Shown: positions 36,647 to 48,539 of the stretch, piece by piece
Layout: every line of letters starts with the position of its first letter
How positions within the stretch are numbered: the first letter of the stretch is position 1
Origin: Phytoseiulus persimilis
Taxonomy: Eukaryota > Arthropoda > Arachnida > Mesostigmata > Phytoseiidae
Reading direction: 5' to 3'
Assembly (NCBI GenBank): GCA_037576195.1
Contig: CM075103.1
Location: 5,332,001-5,396,000 of the forward strand
Length of the DNA: 64,000 bases
Notes under the pieces: model-generated
Database searches by the model: none
What the model was told of the DNA's origin: nothing
The model's input: the letters and a program-made list of their open reading frames with translations, nothing else
Made by a program: the position numbers and the translations under genes

Positions 36647-37826
36647 CCACGGGCGAACCCGCCACAGGGTCTATCAGCGAGGTGAGTTGCGGGGCACTCA
36701 AGACCCGATTCCTGGCCTGGTTCCTGCTCTCACCCCTCGTCGTATGGATATCGATAGTCCAATACGAAGTCTTGGAACAGGCAACAGCTGAGATGAGACG
36801 CAATCATCTCGTCAATAGTGGCCGCGCAGCGCCCTGCCGATTCGGGGAACCGTCCGGTAGCTCGGTCGCTACACCACTCTCATACTTCATGTGTAGGTGC
36901 GCGGGTGTCTTTGTAGTACATAGCAGGTTATTTCCTTGGTCGGGTGCGCCGAGCAACAACATCCACGCGTCGCGCTCTCCTGCTGTCCAGCTCCACCTAA
37001 ACACTTAACGGGACACAATAACAAAAACCCAAAAAAATCTCTCTGGAGGACCAGCGGTCCGCCTCCCTCCGGCCGCTGGCGCCGTTTCTTCAGTCCCTTG
37101 ACTGAATGCCGCTCCTTTTCCCGAACAATTCCTGGTCACCAGTAGCGGTGGCACGAAAGAGCAACCGACTCGCCCAACAACAGCCTCAGGCAAACAAGAG
37201 GTTCGCTCTTTATTTCCCTATGGGCCAAAGCGGCCGACACAGTGAGATGCGCTGGACGCAGCCTGAAGATAACGAGTCAAAATGACATGAGCTACTTCAG
37301 AACCCTCTTCTTTCTCCTCCTCCTGGCCTCTGTCTCCTGGCGCCCTCGCGAGTTTGCGTTTCCCTTCTGAGGATTCCCTTGTTTTCATCTCTTTCTGACG
37401 GCCAGAACCTCGCATGCAATTCTGCAGGCGAGCCCGGAGAGCGATCTCCGATGTCCTGATCCTCCGCAACGTCCTTTCGTTCGAATGAAGTCTGGGTTGG
37501 AAGTTTTCCGAAAGAATCGACCCGTCGCCAGAAGCAGACCCGCGATCCAACACTCTCAGCTCCCTGGAGCAACTCCATCCCAGAACTGAGGAGAACAGGT
37601 GGGTGCTCGGGGCAGGTGGCCGAGCAGGAGCCTCGTCCCGGTCCAAGAAACAGCGATTCTCGAACGACCGACGCACAAGGAGGACTGGGCGGCGGAAGCG
37701 ATGAAAACTAGTCCAAATCCCCTCAACGGCATCAGGAGGACTAAGTCTGTAGCAGCTCTGAAAGCTGCTTCCTGACCCTGAGTTTCGTGCAGAAGTAGTG
37801 ACCAGCCTGGGACTGTGCCGCGGCGT

Positions 37827-37857
37827 TCGGTTGGTTGGCTGGTCGGTCGGTCGGTCG
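37827..37857. repeat. (GGTC)n tetranucleotide repeat
   Basis: TCGGTTGGTTGGCTGGTCGG followed by further GGTC units. Confidence 0.85.
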
Positions 37858-38329
37858 AATTTCCCCGATGTCGGACGACGACCACGGCCGAGAGGACCTA
37901 CCCCCTAATCTCGTTTACCCAGCTCTCTTTCTCTCTCGTTTCGCGTCCAGACTTCGTCCGAGCTCCCAATCCGCACTCGACCTGGAGGGAGCAGAGAGGA
38001 GCTCGGGCAACTTTCTTAACTCGAACGAAGGGCCGAAATCTTCTGCAACTCCAATGTTCGACTGATCCGATGAATCGCAGGGTATAGAATCAAGCGTTGG
38101 GAGCCCTGCGAAAACAATCCCCGAGCGCTCCGCGAAATCGCGATCGTGGGGAGCCGGCAGCGTTATCCGTTTCAGAACGGAGTGTCCCCTGGGTGTCGCG
38201 CGAGATGTGGCCCGAGCCGAGCGGCGCGTTTTGAAGTCGACTCGAATCCCCTCAGACGCCCTTCATCAACTTGTGCCCGGCACGCATCGCAACGGCCGTC
38301 CAACAGCAGCTCGAGCACTGCATGTATAG

Positions 38330-38350
38330 TGTGTGTGGGTGTGTGTGAGT
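38330..38350. repeat. Interrupted (GT)n microsatellite
   Basis: GTGTGTGTGGGTGTGTGTG, one interruption. Confidence 0.9.
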
Positions 38351-39543
38351 GCGGCTGAATGAAACGCCAACCACGGTCATTGGTGCAGAATTCATGAGGT
38401 CGTTGCTTGTTGAACGCCTCAGCCGCCGAAGATAAATCCTCTTTTTCTCTTTCGGTCCCTCCCGGCTGTTCGTTCAGATGAAAACTCGAATACGAGCGCC
38501 GCTCTACCGCCACAGCACACTCGGGGCCAGACTGGTAACCAAGCCAGTACTAGCAAGCGGCGGGAGGAAGACCTCGAAGAAAGAGCAAAAAAGAGACTCA
38601 AGAGGCCGTATATGCATAAACTACACGCGGAACAAATCCCCGCCAAATACCATCGCTCTCATAATTTTTTCCTTCTGCTTGAGAAGCTCTTGTCCCCGGG
38701 GAGGTCTGCACGAAGCCAAGCAAGAGAATTGTGTCTAAAAAACCCAACCAGCTAACTGACTGTATGGGAGTACTCAGTCGGCGCCGCAATCGACCGCTCT
38801 CTACAAAGTGTTCAAATCAGGATGCCAGTTTTTATCTCCTCGACGGAGGAGTTTCGAGGGGGAGAGGCAAGGGGGCAATGCCGTTCCTGTTCCTAAGCTC
38901 TTCCACTGAGGCGATTCCAAGCCGACCATGAGCCAATAGGACCTAGATGGCTAGTCGGCTCCGTTCCCGTCGTCGGCAACGACCAGGAGGGAGTCATCAG
39001 AAGCACCATCATCATCAGGGGGCCCGCGTTGCACCTCGTACGATTCAGGGAGCAGGCAAGGGAGGTAGGCATTTGGGGCGGCCCCTGTGGGCCCTGGCCC
39101 CTGTACACCTTGTTGTCGGCGGCGGGTGGCCTGCATGCCAGCCCGCACCACCCGCGAAGTTGCCGAGTAGGCCAGGGAGCTATCGGCAGCAAGTGGTGGT
39201 AAGTGGAGGACCCGTCCCCGATGATGTCCACACCCATTCTGAAGGAGCATCCGAGCCTTGAGGACAACATGCCGAGCGACACCTGGAGTGAGAACAACGG
39301 ACCCTCGTGATTTGGAAGATACAACGCGCTCGAAGCTTTCGACCAGCTTCCGGTTGGTATGGTCGGTGCCAAGTGCTCGTCGAGCAGACCGGGCCCGGCG
39401 AGCTCGGGCCGCATCAAACAAACTACTGCTGATAGGTTGGCTCGGCAATCGATGAATCGATCGATCGCTGAGCCATCAAATCGAACGAAGATTGCGCAAG
39501 TTACGCGAGTGCAGGAGAAACCGATCTCACCTCATCAGGACAG

Positions 39544-39563
39544 CCCCCCCCCCCCCCCCCCCC
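39544..39563. repeat. Poly(C), 20 residues
   Basis: Longest homopolymer in the window, flanked by GGACAG and GCGTGG. A homopolymer of this length is prone to sequencing error. Confidence 0.95.
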
Positions 39564-41892
39564 GCGTGGAGCATGCCTCAAAAGATCGAGACGAGGGTCG
39601 ACCTCGGCAACAGTCCACGGCATCGAGGGGAGATGTAGAAATCTTTGTTGATGAGTCAGGCTTCTCCGTTCATCTATCTGCTCGAAGGACGTCGGTTGGC
39701 CCGCTCCTGTGCCTGCCCGTCCGGCGGCTAACTCAATCGATCAGGACAAACCTCAGAAGAGAACTATCGTAGTCGGGTCGGAGGCCGCTCGGCTGGCTAG
39801 CAATCTAACTGCTCGCTGGGTCCGGAGGCTCGATGTTGGCTCACTGGCGTTCCTTTCTACCCTCTTCCACTCTGCGTGTCCATACAGGCCCTGATGCGCT
39901 TGCTGCACGCTATCGAGTCCGACAGACATCATAACTGGCCGAAAGCCACGGGCGAGCGAACGGGCGATCTCCCCAGCAAGCTCTTTAGAGACTAGCCATC
40001 GAAGCAAGCGAGGAAGCAACGAGCCCACCGAACGAGTGAACAAATAACCAAAGGCCCCAGAGTTGCAGCGACTCCCACCGCCGGATCCCTGACGTCATCC
40101 CCCCGGAAGAGCCAGGAGAACCTCCTGCCGCACGGATTCCAGGCTGAGTGTTTGATGCCAATTCGAGAGCGGCGTCGCCGCCGGCCGGGTGATCCGCCGA
40201 AAGCGGGATTCGAAGCCACGAAGTCACTGGACATACACGGTTGCCGAAAAGGAGATCATAACGATATTCCGCGCTTCCGGGCGCCGAACGCAACTGTTTT
40301 CGGCGAAATGGCCCAACGACGACGAGAAAGAAGTTGGGCGAGATGCAACGAGGGGAAGCGCGGCCCGATTCGAAAGCATGGTCAACGGTCGGTTGAACTC
40401 TTCCATTGATCCCTCCATTCATCACCTTGTCAGCTTTCGACGGACTGACGTCCTGAGTTTCGACTGCACGGGCTCTCCTTCCACGCTCCCCCTCCTTCCT
40501 GTCCCCTTCCATCTGTCCTCCAAGCCCAAAACGCTTTGCGAGGCTCACCGCAGAAACACCCCACGGTCCGCGGGCGGGTCCATTGTTGCTTCTTGCTTAG
40601 ACTAGCCGCATCCATTAGTGTCGGTGGTGGTGGCCAGTCAACCAGCGGACGAGACACCGGGCGGGCGAGTTACAAACCGTCGAGAGAGTCAAAGACTTGC
40701 GCCCCGGGAGCCCTCACAAAAGTCGCCACAGCGCTCCTTGACTTTAAACGGAGCGGAGGAGGGCGAGCACACAACACAGACGACCGGAGAGGAACACGCG
40801 GTGACAGGATTTAATCCTCTTCAATTATAACAACAAAGCGGTGTTGGAACAAACTCCCCGCATTCGAAGGTCATGGAGATTTGCGCCCCCGGGCGTGCGG
40901 TGGGGAATTCCAATCGCGTCCCCGCAGTTTATCCGCTCGGTAACCCGCTCATCAAGTGTTCACTTACTTAGGGACAGGTCATGCCCTCGAGTGCGCTCAT
41001 TGCCCGATAACTTCACCCGTCAACTGATTTATTCATCGGCTGATTCCGCGTATGCGACCGCGACGGAAAAAACGCTGCCGGTTGCGAGCCATGAACAAGC
41101 GAGCTCGTTTTTCCCCAGAGAACGATTTCCCCTCCATCCATTCGGACTAATAGCTGCGGAGCTATAAGCAAATCGAGTGTGGCAAACGTTGGCACGACCA
41201 CCTTCTCGCGCCTGTGGCGAGAATCAAGGAGAGTTCTCCGAACGACCGCTCGGAAGTCGACGCCTTCTTATGGATTGCGCATCATCGAGGAGAGAATACG
41301 ATCATGTGTTTAGAATTTCGCCAGGATCGAAGCAGGGCGTGGGTCATCCTCGGGGGTCGCAGCATCGTACAGGTTCATGATTCGCGATACGACAGTTCGG
41401 CGGTACGCAAACGGACGCGTTTTTGGCGTATCGTTGTAGCGATTTCTGTCAACGTGGAAAAAATCATACTCACCCTCGTTTTTACCACTCTATCTGTGTA
41501 TTTTGCTCGACTCTGTTTTTTCCACCCGCCCGTCCGCTGGGAAAACGAGACATAGCTACAAAAATCGGTCTGCTGCTGCTACATGGCAAGGAACGAAGGA
41601 CTGGGTGATCTTGGCAAGAATGCTGCTGCCGCCGCCGCGAGATGAAGTCAAAGGAGACAACGGAAGCAAAAATAAGCAGTCAGACATATCGGAGGAGGAA
41701 GGAACTCTCCCAAGCGATGTAGAGAGGACGATTCTCGCTCGTCGGGGCAGTTGGGCCGCGAGCGACTCCGCCAGGGCAACAACTATTAGGCTCATCGGGC
41801 TCAGGAGGGCCGATATTGGAGAACCATTTCACGCGAGAGGGCATTTTTTTCCCAAGGGAAGGAAAACCGGAAAATTCCAGATGCTCACTTAC

Positions 41893-42152
41893 TTTGTCTT
41901 TGATAAGGCAATCATTTCGCGGCCCCGATCGGCGATCGGTTGGAGCCTCCGCTTCGTCCGCCGGAGCTGGACTGCGAGGTTCACGCCCCCTGCGGTCGAG
42001 AAGAAGTTCATCGCCGCCGAAATTTCTGCGAAACGCTCGTTGGAGTAAGGTAGCGACTCAGTACCATTCCGTCTCCCGCATGGAGGAAGAATGGGAACAA
42101 GACCAGAACTATGGTGAGGAACGCGATGCAAGATGCGACTTTTTGACGCCAC
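41893..42152 (-). CDS. Candidate exon with GTAAGT donor
   Basis: This minus-strand frame is open for 86 codons up to an AAA|GTAAGTGAG donor (GT at 41,891-41,892). The 3' half has coding-like G/C-ending codons and reads SNERFAEISAAMNFF ... QLRRTKRRLQPIADRG ... MIALSKTK. No domain is recognised. Without the donor the frame stops two codons later. It overlaps the signal-peptide frame in a different phase, so it is an alternative and not an addition. A plus-strand frame (41,503-42,048) also overlaps; I prefer the minus reading because of the donor and codon pattern, but confidence is low. Confidence 0.22.
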
Positions 42153-42157
42153 AGCAT
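42008..42157 (-). CDS. Candidate secreted microprotein, 49 aa
   Basis: A short frame beginning MLWRQKVASC has a textbook signal peptide: a basic n-region (R4, K6), a hydrophobic core of about 17 residues (I11-L26, with TIVLVLFPFF at its centre) and a small polar cleavage region HAGDG at 26-30. The mature part would be about 20 residues ending KFRRR at residues 45-49, resembling a peptide precursor with a basic processing tail. The start was chosen because it is the first ATG after a TATA/TCAG promoter pair on the same strand (see 42,173-42,203), leaving a leader of only 16 bases. A competing frame on the same strand (41,893-42,152) ends at a GTAAGT donor, so the two cannot both be coding throughout. 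No family is recognised; too short for domain evidence. Confidence 0.3.
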   Translation of the reverse strand: MLWRQKVASCIAFLTIVLVLFPFFLHAGDGMVLSRYLTPTSVSQKFRRR

Positions 42158-42172
42158 AACATCAAACGACGC

Positions 42173-42203
42173 TGAGGCACAAAAAATGTGCGGTCGTATT
42201 ATA
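42173..42203 (-). promoter_or_regulatory. TATA plus initiator-like core promoter
   Basis: On the minus strand TATAAT starts at 42,203 and a TCAG initiator core has its A at 42,173, a spacing of exactly 30 bases, which is the arthropod TATA-to-start spacing. The initiator is imperfect (TCAGCG rather than TCAGTY). The signal-peptide frame begins 16 bases downstream. The plus-strand copy of the A/T block (TATAAAG) has no matching initiator at the right distance. Confidence 0.3.
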
Positions 42204-42209
42204 AAGTGG

Positions 42210-44570
42210 TTTCAGATGCTATTGGCCGAAACATCAAACCGAAAAATCTCACACACGGAAGCCGACCAGCCACGACTAAACCGATGGAGGAAGGAATATT
42301 TCGCTGGCTCGCTTGCTTCGTGAGCTTGTCGCTGGCGTCCATGATCTGACGACTTCGCATCGGCACTTTCGGAGCGGACGAAAAACAATACCAAGTACCC
42401 GACTTCCGATGGCTACGAGTAGCTCCCGGAACGCAGAACACGGTGCGCAAGGGACGTTTCCAAGAGCCGCGGCCATTGCCGTCGATGCGAAAGCGGATCA
42501 AAGCGCTTGGGAAGGAGGCGCGCGATCCCTCGAAATCCCAGATGATCCCGATGCGGTTTCGATCTGATTTTTCCCGGAACCCGGCCGGAAATTCCGAGAC
42601 CCGCGTCGTTCCCAGGGCTTGTTCCTCTGCTCCGAACTCCGTTCGCCCAGCTTTCGACAACGATTCACTCGCGCTAGCGCGTCTCTCCGATGAGCGCAAG
42701 AAATCGAAGCGAGTAAAAGGAGCGTCCACGTCGACCCGCAGACCAGCACTCGTTTGGACGGGTTGTGCAGACGTCGGAGCAGACACTCGGGGTGGTATGA
42801 TCGACGTCAACGACACTTGGAATTCCATCCGGACGAACGGGTGTTCGAACGAAGCGACCAACGAGTTTTTATCGAGAAACTTGCCGAGTGTTCCAAAGTA
42901 AACATCGCCTTACGACACTTGGAAACATTCGACTCAAGATGCGTGAACTTCGCGAACCCGAATGCTGCCGTCCGTTTGCCTATCGTTTCGGGTCTGTTGC
43001 GCCATATCAACTCAGTCTCGGTGATTCAGCTCAACTACAGACTTCATTCGACCGGGGAAGCAAGTGCCGTGACGGGACGAGGGTAGGTCTTCATCAAAGT
43101 GCACAAAATAAAAAATTCTTCTAATTCGCTCTTGATCCGATCTGCCTCGTGCCACGCCGAACCTCCGACGTTCAGTTCGTCCGGGTTGTGGAGTTGAACG
43201 GTTCCGGCACCGTACGCGATGAAGATAACGGTCATCGAGGGGAAGATCGTGGACTTGGCCAGATGATTCGCTGTCAGGTGGAAATATCGTCTGTGGAGGG
43301 GAGCGAGTCGACTGACGCGTTCGGAATTGCCGAGAAGAAAACGTCCGAACCGCCGCGTCGACCGCAACCGACGGATCTCGAAAGATGGCTCAACGGGGAG
43401 AACGCCGCAATGTCAAGGTATGACACGTTTGATGGCTCGGCTTCTAGGCGGCGCGCGACCACGATGATCCCAGCAGTTTTATTTATCGAAACTGTTACTC
43501 ATCGAGCAAATCCGACACGCGGTCGGTGGTAAGCTCAAGTTTCACAATACAGCTTGTTACCGTCGAAGAGATGTGCTTCCAACTCTGAATCCGATACTCG
43601 CTCGGAGCTAATTGGCCACGAATCTTACAAAGAAGAATCATTCGATATCGGCATCGGTTTCAGATCGAGGGAGCTCTCAAGGTGATCCACTGTATCGATT
43701 GGGACCCAGTTTTGGGAAGAGACTCGCAGACTGGAATTGCGTTCTCGGGTCGTGGAAGCCCCGGCGCTGACCGCCAGACCGCTCCGCTTGAAAGAGATGG
43801 ATAATTCACAACGGGACTCTTTGTGACCCGAGGTAGGATTTCGTCTCACTGGATCGCTCGGAGCGGTCGTGAAACCGTGATGAATTGGCGCCGCAAACAA
43901 TGGAGAGGAAGTTTCCACAGCGGAACACCAACCGAACGGGCAGCGACAGACTCGTCACCTTGAACCACTAAATTTCAAATCTCGGTGTTGACAACAACCG
44001 GCTTTCCGGAGCGTTCCGACGCCCGTTACGAGCATCGGTAGATCCCACGGCCGACGTCATGGAATGAACGAAGTATCGAACGCAGCTTCAGAACTTCGGG
44101 ATCGCTCAACTGATCGGAGCGAACCGACGAGGGCGGATGATTCGATTTGTTCCAGACGACAACAAATCAACGCGGGACGCCCAAACGAGAAGTTGAGCCG
44201 TGTTGACAGAGCATAAAAAAGCTACAGAACTATTCAAACGGAAAACGGGTCCCTTGTCACAGACTCGGTCACTGAATCGACGAGTTCGCGGCGCAAAGGT
44301 CAACCGGTGCTCCCACATCGCCGTCTCTCAGAGTAAATATTGTAATTGTAAACACACACGAGCACAAAACAGGCACACACGGCCGACCTGCGCCACAGAC
44401 CGGGAGGCTGGACAAGCTCCCGGGAAGGTAGGACTCGATTATCATCTTTCTCACGTCTGCCTCATCATCTGCTCTGAAGTCGATCAGCTTCTTCCCATTT
44501 TCTTTCTCCGTCGGTCGCGAGCTTCCGATGCATGAGAGAATTTGGTGAAGGTGTTCTCCACGCACACGAA
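42210..44570. other. No supported gene
   Basis: A 220-codon minus-strand frame (42,199-42,861) and a 152-codon plus-strand frame overlap and mirror each other; neither is recognisable. Confidence 0.45.
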
Positions 44571-44578
44571 TGACTCAC

Positions 44579-44758
44579 CCGGGTGATGTTCTCGAGGCTC
44601 CCTCGACCGCCCACATCGCGTCCATCGCTAACAGACACCGAGCTCGATAGCCCTCGACAAACCGAAACAGTACTTCGACTCAAAAACCGCGTGTCATTGG
44701 GATTCGAAATCCCGCAACTACTGGGTTTGATGTCAATGGGTTCAATAGATCTTCTCAT
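44579..44758 (-). CDS. Candidate first coding exon, Ser/Arg/Gly-rich
   Basis: Exactly 60 codons from ATG (44,756-44,758) to a CGG|GTGAGT donor (GT at 44,577-44,578), ending in phase 0. The peptide starts MRRSIEPIDIKPSSCG, has CRGLSSSVSVSDGRD near residue 34-48 and ends GRGSLENITR. It is hydrophilic and low in complexity toward the donor, like a disordered linker of a regulatory protein. There is no recognised domain. The upstream context of the ATG is unremarkable. Confidence 0.25.
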
Positions 44759-44759
44759 G

Positions 44760-47280
44760 AAAAGTCGCTCTTAAAAATCGAATTTTATGAGGAGTTGCAG
44801 CATTCCAGAGAGAATCTCAAAAAGGCAGAAGGAGGTCCAGCAGAGATCTTAGAATGCGTAAAGTCAAAACTACGGTCGATGTCTGGTCGAAGAGCTCGGA
44901 GTCTGAGTTCGACGCCGCTCCCCCACACAGAGCGAGGAGCCCAACCCCGCTCCTCCGTCGGAAATCGATAGTTCAATTTTCCGGAGAAACTCCTCTCAAT
45001 CGTGCTCGGGAGCGCCACTTCGAATCAGATCATCGTCACTGTCTTCTCGTTCTCAATGCAAGAACTCAACTGTGAGGCTCGGGGCTCGCAGTAGCCCAAA
45101 ACAGACAGTTCGAGCACCTCGATGAGCTATTGGGGGGGGGGGGGGACGAAGGGGAAGGGCTTGCGATGGGTACAGCGCTGCCCGACCACCAGATTCGATA
45201 GACCGTGGCTGAGCTAGCCAGCGAGCAGAAGTTATAATTGGGCACTAAGAACCGAGCAGGAAAGCGGAGAGTTGTTGAAATTGATGAATTCACTCCGCTG
45301 TGACGCAAGGTTCCCAGGTTTCCGGGCATTCAAACTGGATCTGCGAGAACCAAGTCGATTCGGAAGTTCCAACCGGTGCTTGTTCGGATGGTTTTTCGTT
45401 CGGCTCTGTACTTCCCGCCACAGCCGCTCCATACTTCACGTGTGACCATTCGAACCGCCGACTAGACGGTCCAAACGACGCCAGGCGGGACCATTTCCCC
45501 GAGCTGATGACTCGATAAACATTTGTGGCATGGAGGACGATGGCTTTCCCGTTAACTTAGCTTTAGACCGGGGCCGCGCTCGCTCACGGCAGCAGTGACT
45601 GTTGGGAGCCTGTTGCTCAGAAATCAATTGACATAGTCAAGAGATGCACGACAGCTCTGAGGGGACACCGCCCCCGCACAGCTCATCGAGCAGTTTTCTG
45701 TCTTTCGTCGACGCCTTCCAAACAAGTGTCTGCTGGGCAGATCTCTCATTTAAGCTTCTCCCCACTTCTACATTCAAACTGACGACAGAGCAGAGGAGGA
45801 GGAGATGTTGGCGGCTGAGATCAGCGGGCGGTTGAGAATCACGACGTCCCGGCTGCTGCTGTTGAGAGCAAAAGATGAACAGAACTCCGGCCAGTGGCGA
45901 AATCTCCAAACGAATGAAATAAGCCGTTTTATTATGAAGTGCTGGCTTTGCCACCACCACCGACGACGACTTGCGCAGCCGAGCGCGAAAACCCCCTTCC
46001 GACTCGACGAAAGGGTGCTGCGGAGGGAACGCGGGGAAGGGGGGGGGGCAGCAATAGGAGCGGCAACGGCAGGAAGAACAGACTGACTGACTGCTTGGCC
46101 GGATAAAGATGGGGAGACTTCTGTGAGGAAGTATCACATTTTTACGCACCGAGGCATGCAGCCCCCACCCCGCCCCCGTGTGTGCGCTGCTCCTGACTTC
46201 TCACCGCTGAGCGAGCGAGCGACCAACCATCTCCCACTTCCCTGCAAGTGGCCCTTGCAAGCCAGTTGTCAACGAAGAGCAAAGGAGACCGAAAAGGATT
46301 CCGAACCGAGGAAGGAACCCAAATTGGCCCAAAAAACGCTTAAATTGCCACTATGTGCGAGGAACGCAACGAGAAGATTCTCTTGCGACCCCGCTCAATC
46401 CGCTCATTCCGACACACGGCCCGCCGGCCTGCCGCGGGTGCAGCCGCCCACTTTGCCACCCGCACTGTGCGGCTAAATCAACGTGTGGCTTCCTTCCCAT
46501 TAGGGGGAAAACGTTTCCTCTTCCCGCGTCGACGTCGCCTTCGGACGCGGGTTCAGAACAAGAATTCAGCCAAGGTCGGTCCACGACCCACTTCCCGCAG
46601 TGATACCTCCGCTCCGAGTCTGAGGATTCCTTGAACGAGAAGCCACCTCCGCCGACCACCTGCCCCTGCCGTAACCGTCAGTTGTTCCCGCACACCGCGT
46701 TCCAGACACGCCCTTCGAGTTCGTCCCCAGCTGAGAATCTCTTACAGTGCACGTGTACTGTTCAACCTTATCCCGAGTCCATTTATATCGCAAGCCCAAC
46801 AACTGATCTCCTTTTACGAAGTACCAACAAGCCGGGAGAACGTCGGCAACCAGCGGAATTTCGAGATCGTTTCGCTTCTTCGGAGGCCGAACTGTCGCGA
46901 GTACGACGAGATATGCATCGGAACACTCACGAACTACTTCCATGAAATGGTTCCTCGGGATCCGAGAGTGAATCACTCAAAAACCACCGGCGTGCGGCCT
47001 AAAACTGGGAGGGATACCTCGCCTCTTGTATTTTTTTTCTTCCTCCAGGAACAAAAGAGTGGGAGGAATGTTCGGAAAACGCAAAAACACAGACACGGTC
47101 AACGGCAGGGAGGCGAGACGAATAACGAAAAGGAAGAGGACATGAAATTTCCAGCAGGCACAATTTATCATCAGGGCAACAGGCCTTCGTTCGGAAGAAT
47201 GTGGCGTATGTCCACGGTTCCGATTCGTGGCTTGGCCCGGTCGCTGACTCGCGAACTTTTTCGTTTTTTTTTTTCGTTGT
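44760..47280. other. No supported gene; poly(G)
   Basis: A strong plus-strand acceptor (TTCTTCCTCCAG) near 47,049 is followed by a Lys/Arg/Gln-rich open frame (47,050-47,300) of uncertain value. Confidence 0.4.
45132..45145. repeat. Poly(G), 14 residues
   Basis: Followed by a purine-rich stretch (ACGAAGGGGAAGGG). Not accompanied by the AGCGTGA block seen at the hAT termini, so not called an element end. Confidence 0.95.
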
Positions 47281-47310
47281 TGCAGGGAGACAACCGTTGA
47301 TCACCTTCAG

Positions 47311-47543
47311 GAAGCGGCGGGTCAGACGCCGCCAATCTGTCTAAACGGGAAAAACCTCGAGGCCTCAGTGGAAGATTTACCGCACCAGAGTTATCCAATG
47401 TGTGTTCTGAGAACGCGCCGCCCGCCAGTGTTTCTTCCGCACTTGGTTCGTCGTCGAACGACAACTACTCGCAGGTCCGTTTCAGAACGCGACAACCGCT
47501 ACCCGCTTCCCGACGGAATCGAGTTGGAGGGAACAGAGTGTGA
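47311..47543 (+). CDS. Candidate exon, Ser/Ala/Asn-rich
   Basis: Two acceptors lie 25 bases apart: TTTTTTCGTTGTTGCAG (AG 47,284-47,285) and GATCACCTTCAG (AG 47,309-47,310). The second opens a frame SGGSDAANLSKREKPRG, SGRFTAPELSNVCSENAPP, ASVSSALGSSSNDNYSQ, reaching CAG|GTCCGT at 47,475 or, unspliced, a TGA at 47,541-47,543. This Ser/Ala/Asn-rich content is typical of regulatory-protein linkers. The first acceptor, phase 1, instead opens a different frame through to a TAG at 47,704-47,706 (containing NRYPLPDGIELEGTECERE). Only one can be right. The donor is weak. A third frame and the minus strand are partly open too. Confidence 0.28.
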
Positions 47544-47808
47544 GAGGGAGCTCAAATTCCTTCCGAGTGACATCGCCCCCGCCTCAATCGCTCGACGAAC
47601 TTGGCAGAGCGTCAACTTGTTGCGGTTTGCGTTCATTCACGATTTTTCGATCGGGTGTGAAGACCGGTCTCGACTGGAGATGTTCCATCCACGGAGGAGA
47701 CTCTAGCTTCGCGACGAAGGCTGAGATCATTACCAATCTTATCTTAGTTTAGTGATCTGATCGATATATCTATCTATCATCAGTCGATGCGAGAGCCCGG
47801 CGGATTAT

Positions 47809-47815
47809 TATAAAC
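47809..47815 (+). promoter_or_regulatory. TATA-like element
   Basis: TATAAAC in a local A/T-rich patch, 96 bases before the candidate signal-peptide ATG at 47,905. No TCAGT initiator is present at +30, so support rests on the TATA match and position alone. Confidence 0.18.
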
Positions 47816-47904
47816 CGATCATTACCAGCGACACAACAAGTACACAGAACCGCGCCCAAAGTGTACTACGAGCGAACGAACCGACGACGACGAGCTGGGT
47901 GCTG

Positions 47905-48117
47905 ATGCCGGCAATGTTTCCTCTGCCGATGTTTCTGCTCAGCTCGGTAAACAAAGAGCCCGCCGCGCATGACTTCGTTCCGTTGCGACTGATTAAGGCC
48001 TCTCCGAAGTGTCATAGACTTCAACAAGCTCAACTCGAGTGGCGACAAAACAAAGACGGTAATACCGAAAGGAAGCGCGGCAAACAACACGGCCGTAATT
48101 CGCGACGCCAGCTGTGA
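47905..48117 (+). CDS. Candidate secreted protein start
   Basis: The frame begins MPAMFPLPMFLLSSVNKEP, a plausible short signal peptide (hydrophobic residues 4-13) with a small-residue cleavage site, and continues 70 codons to a TGA, ending in a very basic tail. A GTAAAC donor immediately follows the SS codons (near 47,947), so the downstream part may be intron. A TATAAAC element 96 bases upstream (47,809) gives it a promoter-like context. No family is recognised. The minus strand here also reads a hydrophobic start, so the assignment is uncertain. Confidence 0.2.
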   Translation: MPAMFPLPMFLLSSVNKEPAAHDFVPLRLIKASPKCHRLQQAQLEWRQNKDGNTERKRGKQHGRNSRRQL

Positions 48118-48334
48118 TTCGATTACGGCGAGCGGAAAGAATCAAAACGTTTATTGGAATCGAATTTGTGGAGAGACGAGTTTCGCGGTTCGTGAAGGCC
48201 GAGCTCCGCCGGATACTCCGAGCAGCGGTTATTCATAAGCCGCTGACCGTGGAGGGACCTACTGATTTATTGAATCCGCACTACCAAGATCTGTCGCAAT
48301 GTCGGCTGCTCGGAGATTCGATTGACCCACTTAC

Positions 48335-48539
48335 CAAATATAGAACCGCGGCTGTGGTTTGACGAAACCTCGGTCTGCGTCGAGGTCACCTTTCTCCAGA
48401 AACGTTTCGCTAACGATGAGCGTAAGGGCTCTCGGGCTGATCGACAACCGGAGGAAGGGATCAGTGTTTGAGAAATCGCACAGCTCATGCGCGTACGGAA
48501 TAAGTCACAGGAATCGGTCTCGAATGGAACGAAGACCAA
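48335..48539 (-). CDS. Candidate first coding exon, unknown
   Basis: From an ATG at 48,537-48,539 the frame encodes 68 residues plus one base up to a TTG|GTAAGT donor (GT at 48,333-48,334). It reads MVFVPFETDSCDLFRTRM, then SCAISQTLIPSSGCRSA, then a basic stretch KRFWRKVTSTQTEV. The frame continues another 22 codons if the donor is not used. No domain or signal peptide is recognised. It is one of several minus-strand open segments ending in good donors, and the support is only positional. Confidence 0.2.

Larger units (their letters stand above)
31920..41890. other. Long stretch without a supported gene
   Basis: Contains poly(G), poly(C), GT and tetranucleotide tracts. A GAG|GTGAGT donor at 36,681 on the plus strand and a TTGG|GTAAGC donor at about 33,840 on the minus strand end open frames, but nothing else supports exons there. 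Confidence 0.45.

Noticed and set aside
45132..45145. Poly(G) as a possible third hAT terminus
   Set aside because: Lacks the AGCGTGA block before and CCGCCC block after the G-run.
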